The notes under the pieces were generated by a model. That model saw only the letters and a program-made list of their open reading frames with translations. It did no database searches and was not told where the DNA came from. The position numbers and the translations under genes were made by a program. This document shows, in pieces, positions 17,280-25,582 of a DNA stretch of 57,838 nt (within the stretch, counting starts at the first letter, position 1; every line of letters starts with the position of its first letter). This DNA comes from an uncultured Rubrobacteraceae bacterium (lineage in GTDB: Bacteria > Actinomycetota > Rubrobacteria > Rubrobacterales > Rubrobacteraceae), in the NCBI GenBank assembly GCA_902806085.1, contig CADCVH010000132.1, forward strand, positions 1-57,838. Reading direction: 5' to 3'.

Positions 17280-18737
17280 TTGCAGACACAGGAGAGACGC
17301 ACCTACCAGGCGGTCATAGGGCTGGAGTTTCACGTGCACCTGGCGACGAGGACGAAGATGTTCTGCGGTTGCCGGGTGACCTACGGAGAGCCGCCGAACA
17401 CCCACACGTGCCCCGTGTGCCTCGGGCACCCCGGGGCGCTGCCGGTCGCCAACGAGAGGGCCATCGAGCTCGGGGTGATGGCGGGGCTCGCGCTGAACTG
17501 CGACGTCTCCCGGCGGGCCGTCTTCGCGCGCAAGAACTACTTCTACCCGGACCTTCCGAAGGGGTACCAGATCAGCCAGTTCGACGAGCCGATCTGCCTC
17601 GGCGGGCATCTGGACGTTCCTCTGGGCGACGAGACCGTCCGGGTTGGCATCACGCGCCTGCACCTCGAAGAGGACGCGGCCAAGAACGTCCACGTCGGCA
17701 CCTCGGGCCGGATGCACGGCTCGGTCGGCTCGCTGGTGGACTTCAACCGCGGCGGCACGCCCCTCATGGAGATCGTCACGGAGCCCGACATCCCCTCACC
17801 GGAGGCCGCCCGCGCCACGGCCAACCACCTCAAGGACATCCTGCGGGCGATAGGGGTTTCGGAGGCGGACATGGAGAAGGGCCAGCTCCGCTGCGACGCC
17901 AACGTCTCCATCCGCAACCCCGACGGCTCGTTCGGCACGAAGACCGAGCTAAAGAACATGAACTCCTTCCGCTTTGTGGAGAAGGGGATAGCCCGCGAGC
18001 TCGAGCGGCAGCAGGAGATCCTGGAATCCGGCGGCCGCATAGAGCAGACCACCCTCCACTACGACCCCGAGACCGACGAGGTCCACGAGCTGCGCAGCAA
18101 GGAGTTCGCCCACGACTACCGCTACTTCCCCGAGCCCGACCTCCTGCCGCTGGAGCTCTCGGGGTCGTACGTCCGGGAGATAGGGGACCGCATGCCCGAG
18201 CTCCCCGACGCCATGCGCGCCAGGTTCGTGGAGCACTACGGCCTCTCCCCGTACGACGCCGCCGTCTTAATCGCGGACCGGGGCCTCGCCGCCTTCTACG
18301 AAGAAGTCGCCGCGGAGGCGGACCCGAAGCAGTCCTCCAACTGGATCTCGGGCGACTTCAGGGCGCTCCTCAACGAGTCCGGCACGGACGTCGGGGGCTC
18401 CAGGGTCACGCCTGGGCACATGGTCGAGCTGATCGGGCTGGTCGGGGACGGCAGGGTCTCCCGCTCGGCCGCGAGAACCGTGCTGGACGAGGTCTTCAAG
18501 ACCGGCGACCGTCCGGCCGAGGTCGTGGAGCGCGAGGGGCTGGGCTCCGTGGAAGCCGACGAGCTCGACGGGGTGGTGGACGGCGTGATCTCATCAAACC
18601 CCGACGAGGCCGAGCGCGTCCGAAACGGCGACAAGAAGGTCGTCGGCTTCTTGATGGGCCAGGTGATGAAGGCGACCCGCGGCAACGCCGACGGCGGGCG
18701 CGCCCGCGAGCTCCTCCTCCAGAAGCTGAGCTCCTGA
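17280..18737 (+). CDS. gatB: Asp/Glu-tRNA amidotransferase subunit GatB
   Basis: The 485-residue kinase/amidotransferase subunit activates the tRNA-bound carboxylate. It has YQAVIGLEFHVHLAT, FCGCRV and CPVCLGHPGALPV (the zinc-binding cysteines CxC...CxxC), FYPDLPKGYQISQ, and the YqeY-like C-terminal tail domain ending VMKATRGNADGGRARELL. The TTG at 17280 is preferred over the ATG at 17241: GGAGG lies 8 nt upstream and the earlier ATG overlaps the promoter -10. FHVHL replaces the common EVHVQL, a mild variation. Confidence 0.95.
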   Translation: MQTQERRTYQAVIGLEFHVHLATRTKMFCGCRVTYGEPPNTHTCPVCLGHPGALPVANERAIELGVMAGLALNCDVSRRAVFARKNYFYPDLPKGYQISQFDEPICLGGHLDVPLGDETVRVGITRLHLEEDAAKNVHVGTSGRMHGSVGSLVDFNRGGTPLMEIVTEPDIPSPEAARATANHLKDILRAIGVSEADMEKGQLRCDANVSIRNPDGSFGTKTELKNMNSFRFVEKGIARELERQQEILESGGRIEQTTLHYDPETDEVHELRSKEFAHDYRYFPEPDLLPLELSGSYVREIGDRMPELPDAMRARFVEHYGLSPYDAAVLIADRGLAAFYEEVAAEADPKQSSNWISGDFRALLNESGTDVGGSRVTPGHMVELIGLVGDGRVSRSAARTVLDEVFKTGDRPAEVVEREGLGSVEADELDGVVDGVISSNPDEAERVRNGDKKVVGFLMGQVMKATRGNADGGRARELLLQKLSS

Positions 18738-18744
18738 GGACCCC

Positions 18745-19983
18745 TTGAAGCCCCCGGCGCCCGCCGTCGGGATACCGTTCTTCGAACCCTCCGCCCACCC
18801 GGACGCCGTCTTCGCCGCCGGGGCCGAGCCCGTCCCGTTGCGCCTGCCGGCGGCCAGGCCGGCAGGCGGTGTTGCCCTCGCGCGGGAATGGGTGGCGGAC
18901 GCGACGGAGGTCTCCTGCGCGGACGCGGGCCTCGACGCCCTGCTCCTCGCCTCGGGGGAACCGGAGGAGCTTTTCGGGATGCTCCTCGCCGCCGCCCGGC
19001 TCGGCCTCCCGGCGGTCTGCGCAGCCCCCGCCACCACGCCGCTGTCGGCCGCCCTTACGGCGCTCGGGTTCGGGCCGCTGTCCGGGGACGCGGCGGGCGT
19101 GGTAACGAGCGTGGCGGCGGGCATCGCGCCGGGCGTGGGGCCGCGCCCGAGCGGGTTGCTGGACAATTTCTCGCTGGCGAACGCGCTGCGGGCCGGCGTG
19201 GCGGCCGGCGGCGGCCCCGAGCTGCTCGTCCACCTCTCCGCCCTGGCCCGCGAGGCGGGCGTCGCGGGGTTTTCGCAGATGGCCCGGGTGCTCGCCCCGG
19301 AGACCCGGGTCGCGGCACCCGCCTGGCTGGCGGAGCACGGGACCCCCGCGCTTCTGGCCTCGCTCGGCGACTCGCTGCACGACGTCCCGACGGTCTCCGG
19401 GCGGTTGAAGGAGGGCCTGCCGGCCGCGCCGCCGGTTACCGATGGGGCGCAACGCTTCGTCTTCGTCCGGGCGAGGGCTTCCGGGGCCGAGGCCGTCTGC
19501 CGGGTCCCCACCGGCGTCCCTGGGGTGGCCGGCCGGTGCCGCGTCTTCTCCGACGAGGAGGGGGCCGTTCGCGCCGTGCACGGGGGGGAGGCCGGGACAG
19601 ACGACGTGCTCGTGGTGCTTGGGTGCGGGCCGCGGGGGGGGCCCGGGCTCCTCAGGCTGGACGCCCTCGGGTCGGCGGTGGGGGAGGCAGAGACGGGCGT
19701 GTCGGTGGTCACGGACGGCCTCGCGCCGGAGGGGGCTGCGGGGGTGTGGGCCTCGCTCTTTTCGCCGGAGGCCGCGGCGGGGGGCGTTATCGCGAGGTTG
19801 CGCGACGGGGACGGCCTGCGGCTGGACCTCGACGGGGGCCGCGTTCGTACCGACGTCGGGAGCGCGGAGTTTGGATCCAGGGAGGCGGCGAACGTCTCCT
19901 CCGGCGGCGCAGCCGGCGCCGGTTATGCCGCCCGCTATGCCCGCTCGGCGCTGCCCGCCATCGAGGGGGCCGGCTTCCGGTAG
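18745..19983 (+). CDS. Divergent IlvD/Edd (dihydroxy-acid dehydratase)-like protein lacking cluster cysteines
   Basis: 412 residues, against about 550-610 for IlvD/Edd. Homology is visible in order: LDALLLASGEPEELFGMLLAAARLGLPAV aligns to the VTACDKxxPGMLMAA region; DNFSLANALRAGVAAGGGPELLVHLSALAREAG to the ALGGSTNAVLH region; LASLGDSLHDVPTVSG to the TVTG region; and SVVTDGLAPEGAAG...SPEAAAGGVIARLRDGD to the C-terminal barrel. The Cys of CDK is Ser or Gly here, GGSTN reads GGGPE, and no clear set of three cluster ligands exists. The Fe-S dehydratase reaction is therefore unlikely. The TTG start is 7 nt after gatB, so it is cotranscribed. It may be a binding or structural paralogue; function is unknown. 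Confidence 0.75.
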   Translation: MKPPAPAVGIPFFEPSAHPDAVFAAGAEPVPLRLPAARPAGGVALAREWVADATEVSCADAGLDALLLASGEPEELFGMLLAAARLGLPAVCAAPATTPLSAALTALGFGPLSGDAAGVVTSVAAGIAPGVGPRPSGLLDNFSLANALRAGVAAGGGPELLVHLSALAREAGVAGFSQMARVLAPETRVAAPAWLAEHGTPALLASLGDSLHDVPTVSGRLKEGLPAAPPVTDGAQRFVFVRARASGAEAVCRVPTGVPGVAGRCRVFSDEEGAVRAVHGGEAGTDDVLVVLGCGPRGGPGLLRLDALGSAVGEAETGVSVVTDGLAPEGAAGVWASLFSPEAAAGGVIARLRDGDGLRLDLDGGRVRTDVGSAEFGSREAANVSSGGAAGAGYAARYARSALPAIEGAGFR

Positions 19984-20220
19984 ACCGGACGCCCTCGTCG
20001 CGGCGCCCAAGACGGATCGTGGGGTCGGTGCTCTCGCCGGCCATCGGCCAGAGAACGCGGAGAGGTCCGGTCTTCTCGCGGACCCCTGGGGCTGATCCGG
20101 GCTCGTGTACGCCTTCGTACACAGCGGGTAACGGCGATGTGTTGTGTTTGTGGCGGTCGTGCACGATGGACCGTCGGTTCCCCGGACGCCGGCAAAGAAC
20201 GGCGGAGCGAGGGTCCTGGG

Positions 20221-20455
20221 ATGAACCACACGAGGATGCTGTTGGATGCCGGCTGGGACCCCTGGTTGGTGGCGCTTTCCTACGTTAGTGGCGCTTTCCT
20301 ACGCGGCATTGGACCTTGCGGGTCGCGTCCTCCGGCGGCCGGGCCAGAAGGTTGTGGCTCGCGGGCGGGGCCCTGGCGATGGACGTGGGCATCTGGTCCA
20401 TGCACTTCACGGGGATGCTCGCCCCCAAGATGGGGATGCCGGTTACCTGCCTAGC
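20221..20455 (+). pseudogene. MHYT-domain signalling gene remnant, frameshifted
   Basis: Three frames together give an MHYT sensor domain start: MNHTRMLLDAGWDPWLVALSY, then ALDLAGRVLRRPG, then RRLWLAGGALAMDVGIWSMHFTGMLAPKMGMPV, each under family expectation. MHYT is a multi-span membrane sensor module with conserved Met-His-Tyr/Phe-Thr motifs; here WSMHFTGM is intact. The first shift comes from a 19-bp tandem duplication (repeat 20269-20284 / 20288-20303), and the second is a small indel around 20330-20345. The homology stops near 20455, where a methyltransferase remnant begins on the other strand. There is no ribosome-supported full frame. Confidence 0.75.
20269..20303 (+). repeat. 16-bp direct repeat causing a 19-bp duplication
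   Basis: GTGGCGCTTTCCTACG occurs at 20269-20284 and 20288-20303 with TTA between. Removing one 19-bp unit restores the MHYT frame, so this is a recent or reversible slippage event. Confidence 0.9.
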
Positions 20456-20525
20456 CTGCCCTGACGAGCCCGGTCCAGACTTCGGCGTTCTCGTCCCAGT
20501 GGCGGCCGACCTCTTCGTGGTCCAT
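20451..20525 (-). pseudogene. N-terminal remnant of a SAM methyltransferase
   Basis: On the minus strand ATG 20525 opens MDHEEVGRHWDENAEVWTGL, followed by VRAG and a stop. This matches the start of a class I methyltransferase group (MDHxEVGRxWDENAExWTxLxRAGYDxYR). The gene is cut after 24 residues, exactly where the MHYT remnant on the other strand ends, so the two fragments were joined by a deletion or rearrangement. Confidence 0.6.
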
Positions 20526-20578
20526 GGGCCCATAGTAGTCGCCTGGGGAGGCCCGCGCCGGTCTCTTTGCCCCTTGCT

Positions 20579-20608
20579 CGAGAGCCGGGGTCGCGGTCGC
20601 GGCTCTCG
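20579..20608. other. Hairpin in the gene-poor stretch 19984-20742
   Basis: CGAGAGCCG and CGGCTCTCG form a 9-bp stem with a 12-nt loop. It may be the old terminator or leader of the decayed genes. Apart from this, the two remnants and the aminotransferase leader, I see nothing functional between 19984 and 20742. Confidence 0.45.
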
Positions 20609-20742
20609 TGCCAAGCTTTCCGGAAAATGCGGGCGAAAGCAACAGTTTGTTAGGAGTCTGAGCCGTTATGTAGCCATTGGCAAGGATCATGGCTACAATG
20701 GAACATCGAGTAGTCCGCATTAAGAGAGGAACCTCCGAAACC

Positions 20743-21900
20743 ATGATGAACAAGTATCGTCTCATGTCGCCCGGACCCACGCCCATACCGCCGGAGGTTT
20801 CGGCGGCGGGCGCTTTGCCGATCATCCACCACAGGACGCCCGAGTTCGGCGAGATCTTTACGCGCGTCAACGATGCCTTGAAGAGGGTCTTCCTGACGGA
20901 GAACGACGTGTTCACCTACGCGGCGAGCGGGACGGGGGCCTTCGAGGGCGCCGTCCAGAACCTCTTCTCGCCCGGCGACAAGATCCTCGTGGTCAACAAC
21001 GGCAACTTCGGCGGGCGTTGGGTGAAGGTCGGCAAGGCCTTCGGCCTGGAAGTGACCGAGCTGAAATACGACTGGGGACAGAAGGCGGACAACGACGAGG
21101 TCGCGGAGGCCCTGGCGAAGGACCCGGAGATCAAGGCCGCCGTCTGCGTGCTCTCCGAGACCTCGACCGGCACGGTGAACGACATCGAGGGCTTCGCGAG
21201 GGCCGCCGGCAACGTCGTCTCCATCGTTGATGCGGTCTCGGGGCTTGGGGCCTGCGAGCTGCGCACGGACGATTGGGGCGTGGACGTGGTCGTCGCGGGG
21301 AGCCAGAAGGCGCTGATGACGCCGCCTGGCCTCGGGTTCGTCAGCGTTAGTCAGAGGGCGATGCGGATGCACGAGGAAGCCCGGATGCCGCGCTTCTACT
21401 TCGACTGGACGGCGGCCAAGAAGGCCTACGCCAAGGACCCGGCCCAGACGGCCTGGACGCCGCCCGTGAGCCTCATCATCCAGCTCGACGTCGCGCTGCA
21501 GCAGCTTCTGGCCGAGGGCGTGGAGGAGGTCTTCCGGCGCCACGTCCTGCTCGGCCGGGCCTCGCGCGAGGGCGTGAAGGGCATGGGCCTGCAACTCTTC
21601 GGGCCCGATGAGGACATGAACAGCGCCGTCACGGCGGTGTGGGTGCCCGAGGGTGTCGACGGCAAGCAGCTCGTGCGCATGATCTTCAGGGATCACGGGA
21701 TACAGGTCGCGGGCGGCCAGGGTGACATGGCGGGCAGGATCTTCCGCATCGGCCACTGCGGCTACTTCGACGCCTTCGACATCATCGCCACGATAGCGGC
21801 CACGGAGCTCGCGCTGGAGTCCCTGGACTTCCCCGTCGAGCTCGGCCGGGGCGTGGGTGCTGCCCAGCGGGTCTTTTCCAAGAGCCGGGTGACCGCTTGA
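20743..21900 (+). CDS. Class V PLP aminotransferase (alanine-glyoxylate / phosphoserine aminotransferase-like)
   Basis: 385 residues, fold type I class V. The opening YRLMSPGPTPIPPEVSAAG, the EVS-like DAVSGLGACELRTDDWGVDVVV and the PLP lysine in VAGSQKALMTPPGLGF are those of the AGT / soluble-hydrogenase-subunit group. It overlaps serA by a TTGA junction. Because SerA makes 3-phosphohydroxypyruvate, the likely job is to transaminate it, as the related MJ0959 does in Methanocaldococcus; serine-glyoxylate exchange is the alternative. Two ATGs are adjacent, and GAGAGGAAC upstream fits the first. TACAAT at 20694 is a possible -10. Confidence 0.9.
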   Translation: MMNKYRLMSPGPTPIPPEVSAAGALPIIHHRTPEFGEIFTRVNDALKRVFLTENDVFTYAASGTGAFEGAVQNLFSPGDKILVVNNGNFGGRWVKVGKAFGLEVTELKYDWGQKADNDEVAEALAKDPEIKAAVCVLSETSTGTVNDIEGFARAAGNVVSIVDAVSGLGACELRTDDWGVDVVVAGSQKALMTPPGLGFVSVSQRAMRMHEEARMPRFYFDWTAAKKAYAKDPAQTAWTPPVSLIIQLDVALQQLLAEGVEEVFRRHVLLGRASREGVKGMGLQLFGPDEDMNSAVTAVWVPEGVDGKQLVRMIFRDHGIQVAGGQGDMAGRIFRIGHCGYFDAFDIIATIAATELALESLDFPVELGRGVGAAQRVFSKSRVTA

Positions 21901-23477
21901 AGGTCCTGATCCCGGAGAAGCTCGCCGACCCCGGCATCGAGCTTCTGAGGAAGGAGTTCGAGGTCGACGTCCTCCTCGACCTGAGCGCCGAAGACCTCTT
22001 AGAGAGGATAGGCGAGTACGACGGCCTCATCATCCGCAGCGCCACGCAGGTGACGGCCGGGGTCATCGAGAGGGCCGATAACCTCAAGGCCATCGGCCGC
22101 GCGGGGATAGGCGTGGACAACATAGACATAGAGGCCGCCACCAAGCGCGGCGTCATCGTCGCCAACGCCCCCGAGAGCAACACGGTCGCCGCCGCCGAGC
22201 ACACTTTGGGTCTCATGCTCGCCGCCGCCAGGCGCATCCCGGCCGCCGACGCCTCGCTCAAGGGCGGGGAGTGGAAGCGGAGCGCGTTCAAGGGTGTCGA
22301 GGTCAGGGAGAAGACGCTCGGCCTCGTCGGCCTCGGGCACGTGGGCGCCATCGTCGCCCGCGGCGCCATCGGCATGGGCATGAGGGTCCTCGCCTACGAC
22401 CCCTACGTCTCCGAGGACCGGATGCGCTCGATGAACGTCGGGCGGGCGGAGACGACCGACGAGGTCTTCGAGAACGCGGACTTCGTCTCCCTGCACGTCC
22501 CGCGCACGCCCCAGACGCTCGGCCTCGTCAACGAGGAGTCCCTCGGGAAGATGAAGCCGACCGCGTACCTCATAAACGTGGCGCGCGGGGGCATCGTTGA
22601 CGAGGCCGCGCTCTACGAGGCATTGAAGGGGGGCGTTATCGGGGGTGCGGCGCTCGACGTTTTCGCCGAGGAGCCGACGACGGAGTCCCCGATCTTCGGC
22701 CTCCCTAACGTCGTCGTCACCCCGCATCTGGGCGCTAGCACCGCGGAGGCCCAGGACCGGGCGGGCATCACGGCGGCCGAGCAGGTCGCGACGGCTCTCA
22801 GGGGCCAGGTCCCCGTACACGCCATAAACGCGCCCGTGCCGGTGGGGGAGGGTGCTGAGTTCGTCGCCCAGTTCTCCGGGCTGTGCGAGGCGCTTGGGAG
22901 CCTGCTCTACCAGCTCACAGACCGCCCCGGGGACACCCTGAAGGTCGAGTACAGGGGCGAGGTGGCGAACTTCGACACCCGCCTGCTCGACGTCTCGGCC
23001 CAGAAGGGGCTCCTGGCCCCGATGGTCCACGAGCCGCTCAACTTCGTGAACACCCCGATACTCGCGAAAGACAGGGGGCTGCGCCTGGAGACCTCGCGCC
23101 TCTCTGAGAGCGCGGAGTACACGAGCCTGGTCGTGCTCAGGATAGCGGGCGGGGACGGGGAGAACGTCGTGAGCGGGACCTTAAGCGGGCCGAAGATGCA
23201 ACCGCGCCTCGTCGAGGCTTTGGGCTTCGACTTCGAGGTGATGCCAGAGAAGCACATGCTCTTTATCCGCAACGAGGACGTGCCCGGCATGATCGGCAGG
23301 GTCGGCTCCATCCTCGGGGAGCACGGCATCAACATCGGCAACATGGCCGTCGGCCGCGGCGAGCCGGGCTCCCGTGCCGCGATGGCCGTCACCGTGGACG
23401 AGCCCGTGCCTGAGGACGTCCTGAAAACCTTCCTCGGGGCGCCCGGCTTCAACGAGGCCCGCGCGGTCACGCTGTGA
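21897..23477 (+). CDS. serA: D-3-phosphoglycerate dehydrogenase, long form
   Basis: The 526-residue enzyme is the first step of serine synthesis, oxidising 3-phosphoglycerate with NAD. The substrate and NAD domains occupy about residues 1-315: GRAGIGVDNIDIEAATKRG, GLVGLGHVGAIVARGA (Rossmann loop) and the catalytic Arg/Glu/His region ending VVVTPHLGASTAEAQ. Then come the allosteric substrate-binding domain (about 320-450) and a C-terminal ACT domain (EDVPGMIGRVGSILGEHGIN), where serine feedback would bind. This is the actinobacterial type of SerA. The TTG start lies inside the aminotransferase stop. Confidence 0.96.
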   Translation: MKVLIPEKLADPGIELLRKEFEVDVLLDLSAEDLLERIGEYDGLIIRSATQVTAGVIERADNLKAIGRAGIGVDNIDIEAATKRGVIVANAPESNTVAAAEHTLGLMLAAARRIPAADASLKGGEWKRSAFKGVEVREKTLGLVGLGHVGAIVARGAIGMGMRVLAYDPYVSEDRMRSMNVGRAETTDEVFENADFVSLHVPRTPQTLGLVNEESLGKMKPTAYLINVARGGIVDEAALYEALKGGVIGGAALDVFAEEPTTESPIFGLPNVVVTPHLGASTAEAQDRAGITAAEQVATALRGQVPVHAINAPVPVGEGAEFVAQFSGLCEALGSLLYQLTDRPGDTLKVEYRGEVANFDTRLLDVSAQKGLLAPMVHEPLNFVNTPILAKDRGLRLETSRLSESAEYTSLVVLRIAGGDGENVVSGTLSGPKMQPRLVEALGFDFEVMPEKHMLFIRNEDVPGMIGRVGSILGEHGINIGNMAVGRGEPGSRAAMAVTVDEPVPEDVLKTFLGAPGFNEARAVTL

Positions 23478-23689
23478 TGGCCAGGCTCGAAGACATCCTC
23501 GCCCGCTACAAGCACTACGGCCCCACCTTCGGCCCCGGCGACAAGGCCCCGTTCTCGGGCACCTACGTCTGCGACCGGGGGACGATGCTGCCCCCGATCC
23601 GGGTCCAACTGGCCAAGGGCGAGGAGTTCCCGGAGGCCGAGAACCTCGGCGAACACACCCGCTGGAAAGAGACGAACATACAGGCATAA
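23477..23689 (+). CDS. Small conserved protein, resembles YjzC-like family
   Basis: 70 residues (71 from the GTG at 23474). GPTFGPGDKAPFSGTYVCDRG and LAKGEEFPEAE resemble the short YjzC-type proteins of Firmicutes, which pair a GDKAPxSGxYxC segment with a KGExFPP segment. Only one Cys remains, so a metal site of its own is unlikely. It overlaps the serA stop and is thus in the serine operon. Function is unknown. Its stop codon (GCA TAA) lies inside the GGCATAAGG repeat motif of the next element. Confidence 0.65.
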   Translation: MARLEDILARYKHYGPTFGPGDKAPFSGTYVCDRGTMLPPIRVQLAKGEEFPEAENLGEHTRWKETNIQA

Positions 23690-23845
23690 GGTTTTGAGGT
23701 TTTAGGCATAAGGTTGCAGGTTTTGGCCGGGAGGCGAAACGTTGGTCCGGCAGCAGATACGCCGTCTTTACGCCTTCTTCTGCCTTGTGGGCGTGGTCGG
23801 GAGGAGGTTGCTGCGTCAGCCTCAAAACCTCGAACCTCAAAACCT
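23681..23845. repeat. Inverted-repeat element, copy 2 (AGGTTTTGAGG family)
   Basis: Left arm AGGTTTTGAGGTT (23689-23701) and right arm AACCTCAAAACCT (23833-23845) are exact complements enclosing about 130 bp. GGCATAAGG occurs twice on the left. It is the same design as the element at 14615, with a different interior, which argues for arms under selection or independent expansions. Confidence 0.8.
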
Positions 23846-23912
23846 GGTGCCTGAAACCTACCCTTTCGGGGTACTCTAGCGAGGTCACGGATCGTTCTTA
23901 CCGGGAGGTTCT

Positions 23913-24863
23913 ATGAAGATCGGGTACTTTCTTTCCTGCGAGGAGTTCGGGCCTGGGGCGCTGGTTGAGCAGGCGCGGATGGCCGAGGGTGCGGGTTTCG
24001 AGGCGCTTTGGATCAGCGACCACTACCACCCGTGGGTCGAGGCGCAGGGCAACAGCCCGTTCGTGTGGAGCGTGATCGGGGGCCTCTCCCAGACCACGTC
24101 GCTCCCCGTAACGACCGCGGTTACGTGCCCGACGATGCGCATCCACCCGGCCGTGATCGCCCAGGCCGCGGCCACCTCCGCGGTGATGCTGGGGGGTCGC
24201 TTCAACCTCGGTATCGGCACCGGCGAGGCGCTCAACGAGCACATCTTCGGCGACGCGTGGCCGTCTGCCGACGTGAGGCTTGAGATGCTGGAGGAGTCTG
24301 TCGAGGTGATGCGGCTGTTGTGGGAGGGCGGCACGAAGGATTACGAGGGCCGGCACTACGTCGTCGAGAACGCCCGCATCTACACGCTGCCGGACGAGCC
24401 GCCGCCCATACTCGTCTCCGGCTTCGGGCCGAAGGCCGTGCGGGTCGCGGCGGAGATCGGGGACGGCTACGTGAACATCGGACCGGACGCGGAGCTTCTG
24501 GAGCTCTACCGTTCCTCGGGCGGCGGGGACAAGCCGGCCCACAGCGCCTTCAAGGCCTGCTACGGGGACGACGAGGCCGAGAGCGTGAGGACGGCGCACC
24601 GCACGTGGCCCAACGAGGCGCTGCCGGGGGAGATGGCGCAGATACTGCCCACACCCCGCCACTTCGAGCAGGCGACCCAGCTCGTGACGGAAGAGATGAT
24701 CTCGCAGTCGATGCCCTGCGGCCCCGACCCGGAGAAGTACCGCGGGATGCTCCGCCAGTTCGCCGAGGCCGGCTACGACGAGGTCTACGTGCAGCAGATA
24801 GGCCCCAACCAGAAGGCCTTCTTCGACTTCTTCGGCAAGGAGATCCTGCCCGAGTTCAGCTAG
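23913..24863 (+). CDS. F420-dependent LLM-class oxidoreductase (FGD-like)
   Basis: The 316-residue TIM barrel is of the luciferase-like monooxygenase superfamily. ALWISDHYHPWVEAQG and RFNLGIGTGEALNEHIFGDAWPSADVR, in parts, match the group that contains F420-dependent glucose-6-phosphate dehydrogenase and its TIGR03557-type relatives. YDEVYVQQIGPNQKAFFDFFGKEILP is the usual ending. F420 as cofactor is inferred from the subfamily, and the substrate is uncertain. CGGGAGG places a good ribosome site before the ATG. It stands alone between the repeat element and the DUF4230 gene. Confidence 0.88.
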   Translation: MKIGYFLSCEEFGPGALVEQARMAEGAGFEALWISDHYHPWVEAQGNSPFVWSVIGGLSQTTSLPVTTAVTCPTMRIHPAVIAQAAATSAVMLGGRFNLGIGTGEALNEHIFGDAWPSADVRLEMLEESVEVMRLLWEGGTKDYEGRHYVVENARIYTLPDEPPPILVSGFGPKAVRVAAEIGDGYVNIGPDAELLELYRSSGGGDKPAHSAFKACYGDDEAESVRTAHRTWPNEALPGEMAQILPTPRHFEQATQLVTEEMISQSMPCGPDPEKYRGMLRQFAEAGYDEVYVQQIGPNQKAFFDFFGKEILPEFS

Positions 24864-24900
24864 AGACCGCTTCGTAAAACCCTCCCTCCCCGCGCGGGGA

Positions 24901-24906
24901 TATACT
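24901..24906 (+). promoter_or_regulatory. -10 element for the DUF4230 gene
   Basis: TATACT lies 40 nt before the GTG start; unlike several other genes here this one has a leader with GGGGAGG. No convincing -35 is seen. Confidence 0.45.
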
Positions 24907-24946
24907 CTTTAGGGATTCTGCTTTTTCTCGCGTGGGGAGGTTTGTT

Positions 24947-25582
24947 GTGGGCAAGAAGGGCGGGAGTTTCGCGACGACGCTGGTCCTGGCGCTCGTCATC
25001 GTCGTGTTGAGCGTGGGGCTCGGCGTCGGGGTAAGCCGCTTCGATTTCGCGGAACGGGTGCCCCTGATCGGGCCTTTGTTGCAAGAGAGGCCCGCGCAAA
25101 CCACGACGTCGCCCGTGGTCGTCGAGGGGATCAGGGGCCTGGACCAACTCGCCACCGTGCGCGTGACCGAGTCGATAATAGTGACACGAGAGAGCGGCGG
25201 AGATTTCCTGGGCCGCCTTTTCTCCGGCGAGAAGGTCCTCCTGGTCGCGACCGGGAACGTCGAGGCGGGGGTGGACCTCTCCGGGGTCGGGGGGAACGAT
25301 GTGCGAGTCACGAACGACACCGTGACCATCCGTCTGCCCGAGCCCGAGGTCCTCTCCGCGAGCCTCGACGAGGACAAGACCCGCGTCTACGACCGCGACT
25401 ACAGCCCGCTGAACCTCCGCCCCGACGACGACCTGGTCGAAGAGGCCCGCTCTACGGCCGAGGAGAGGATCGAGGCCGCCGCCCGCGAGAACGGCATCCT
25501 CGACACCGCCGAGACGAACGCGGAATCCTCCATCCGTGCCTTCGTCAAAGCCCTGGGCTTCGAAGAGGTGCGGTTCGAGTAA
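24947..25582 (+). CDS. DUF4230-family membrane-anchored protein
   Basis: 211 residues. One N-terminal membrane span (TTLVLALVIVVLSVGLGVGV) is followed by an extracytoplasmic domain with GLDQLATVRVTESIIVTRE, LLVATGNVEAGVDLSGV and TIRLPEPEVLSASLDEDKTRVYDR, the DUF4230 pattern. The C-terminal part is helical. Function of the family is unknown. The GTG at 24947 has GGGGAGG 7 nt upstream and is preferred to the GTG at 24932. The last codons VRFE-stop are followed by an imperfect duplication of themselves. Confidence 0.85.
   Translation: MGKKGGSFATTLVLALVIVVLSVGLGVGVSRFDFAERVPLIGPLLQERPAQTTTSPVVVEGIRGLDQLATVRVTESIIVTRESGGDFLGRLFSGEKVLLVATGNVEAGVDLSGVGGNDVRVTNDTVTIRLPEPEVLSASLDEDKTRVYDRDYSPLNLRPDDDLVEEARSTAEERIEAAARENGILDTAETNAESSIRAFVKALGFEEVRFE

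Noticed and set aside
20316-20723. 135-codon plus-strand frame as an intact gene
   Set aside because: Only its first third matches the MHYT domain; the rest is antisense to the methyltransferase remnant and the aminotransferase leader.
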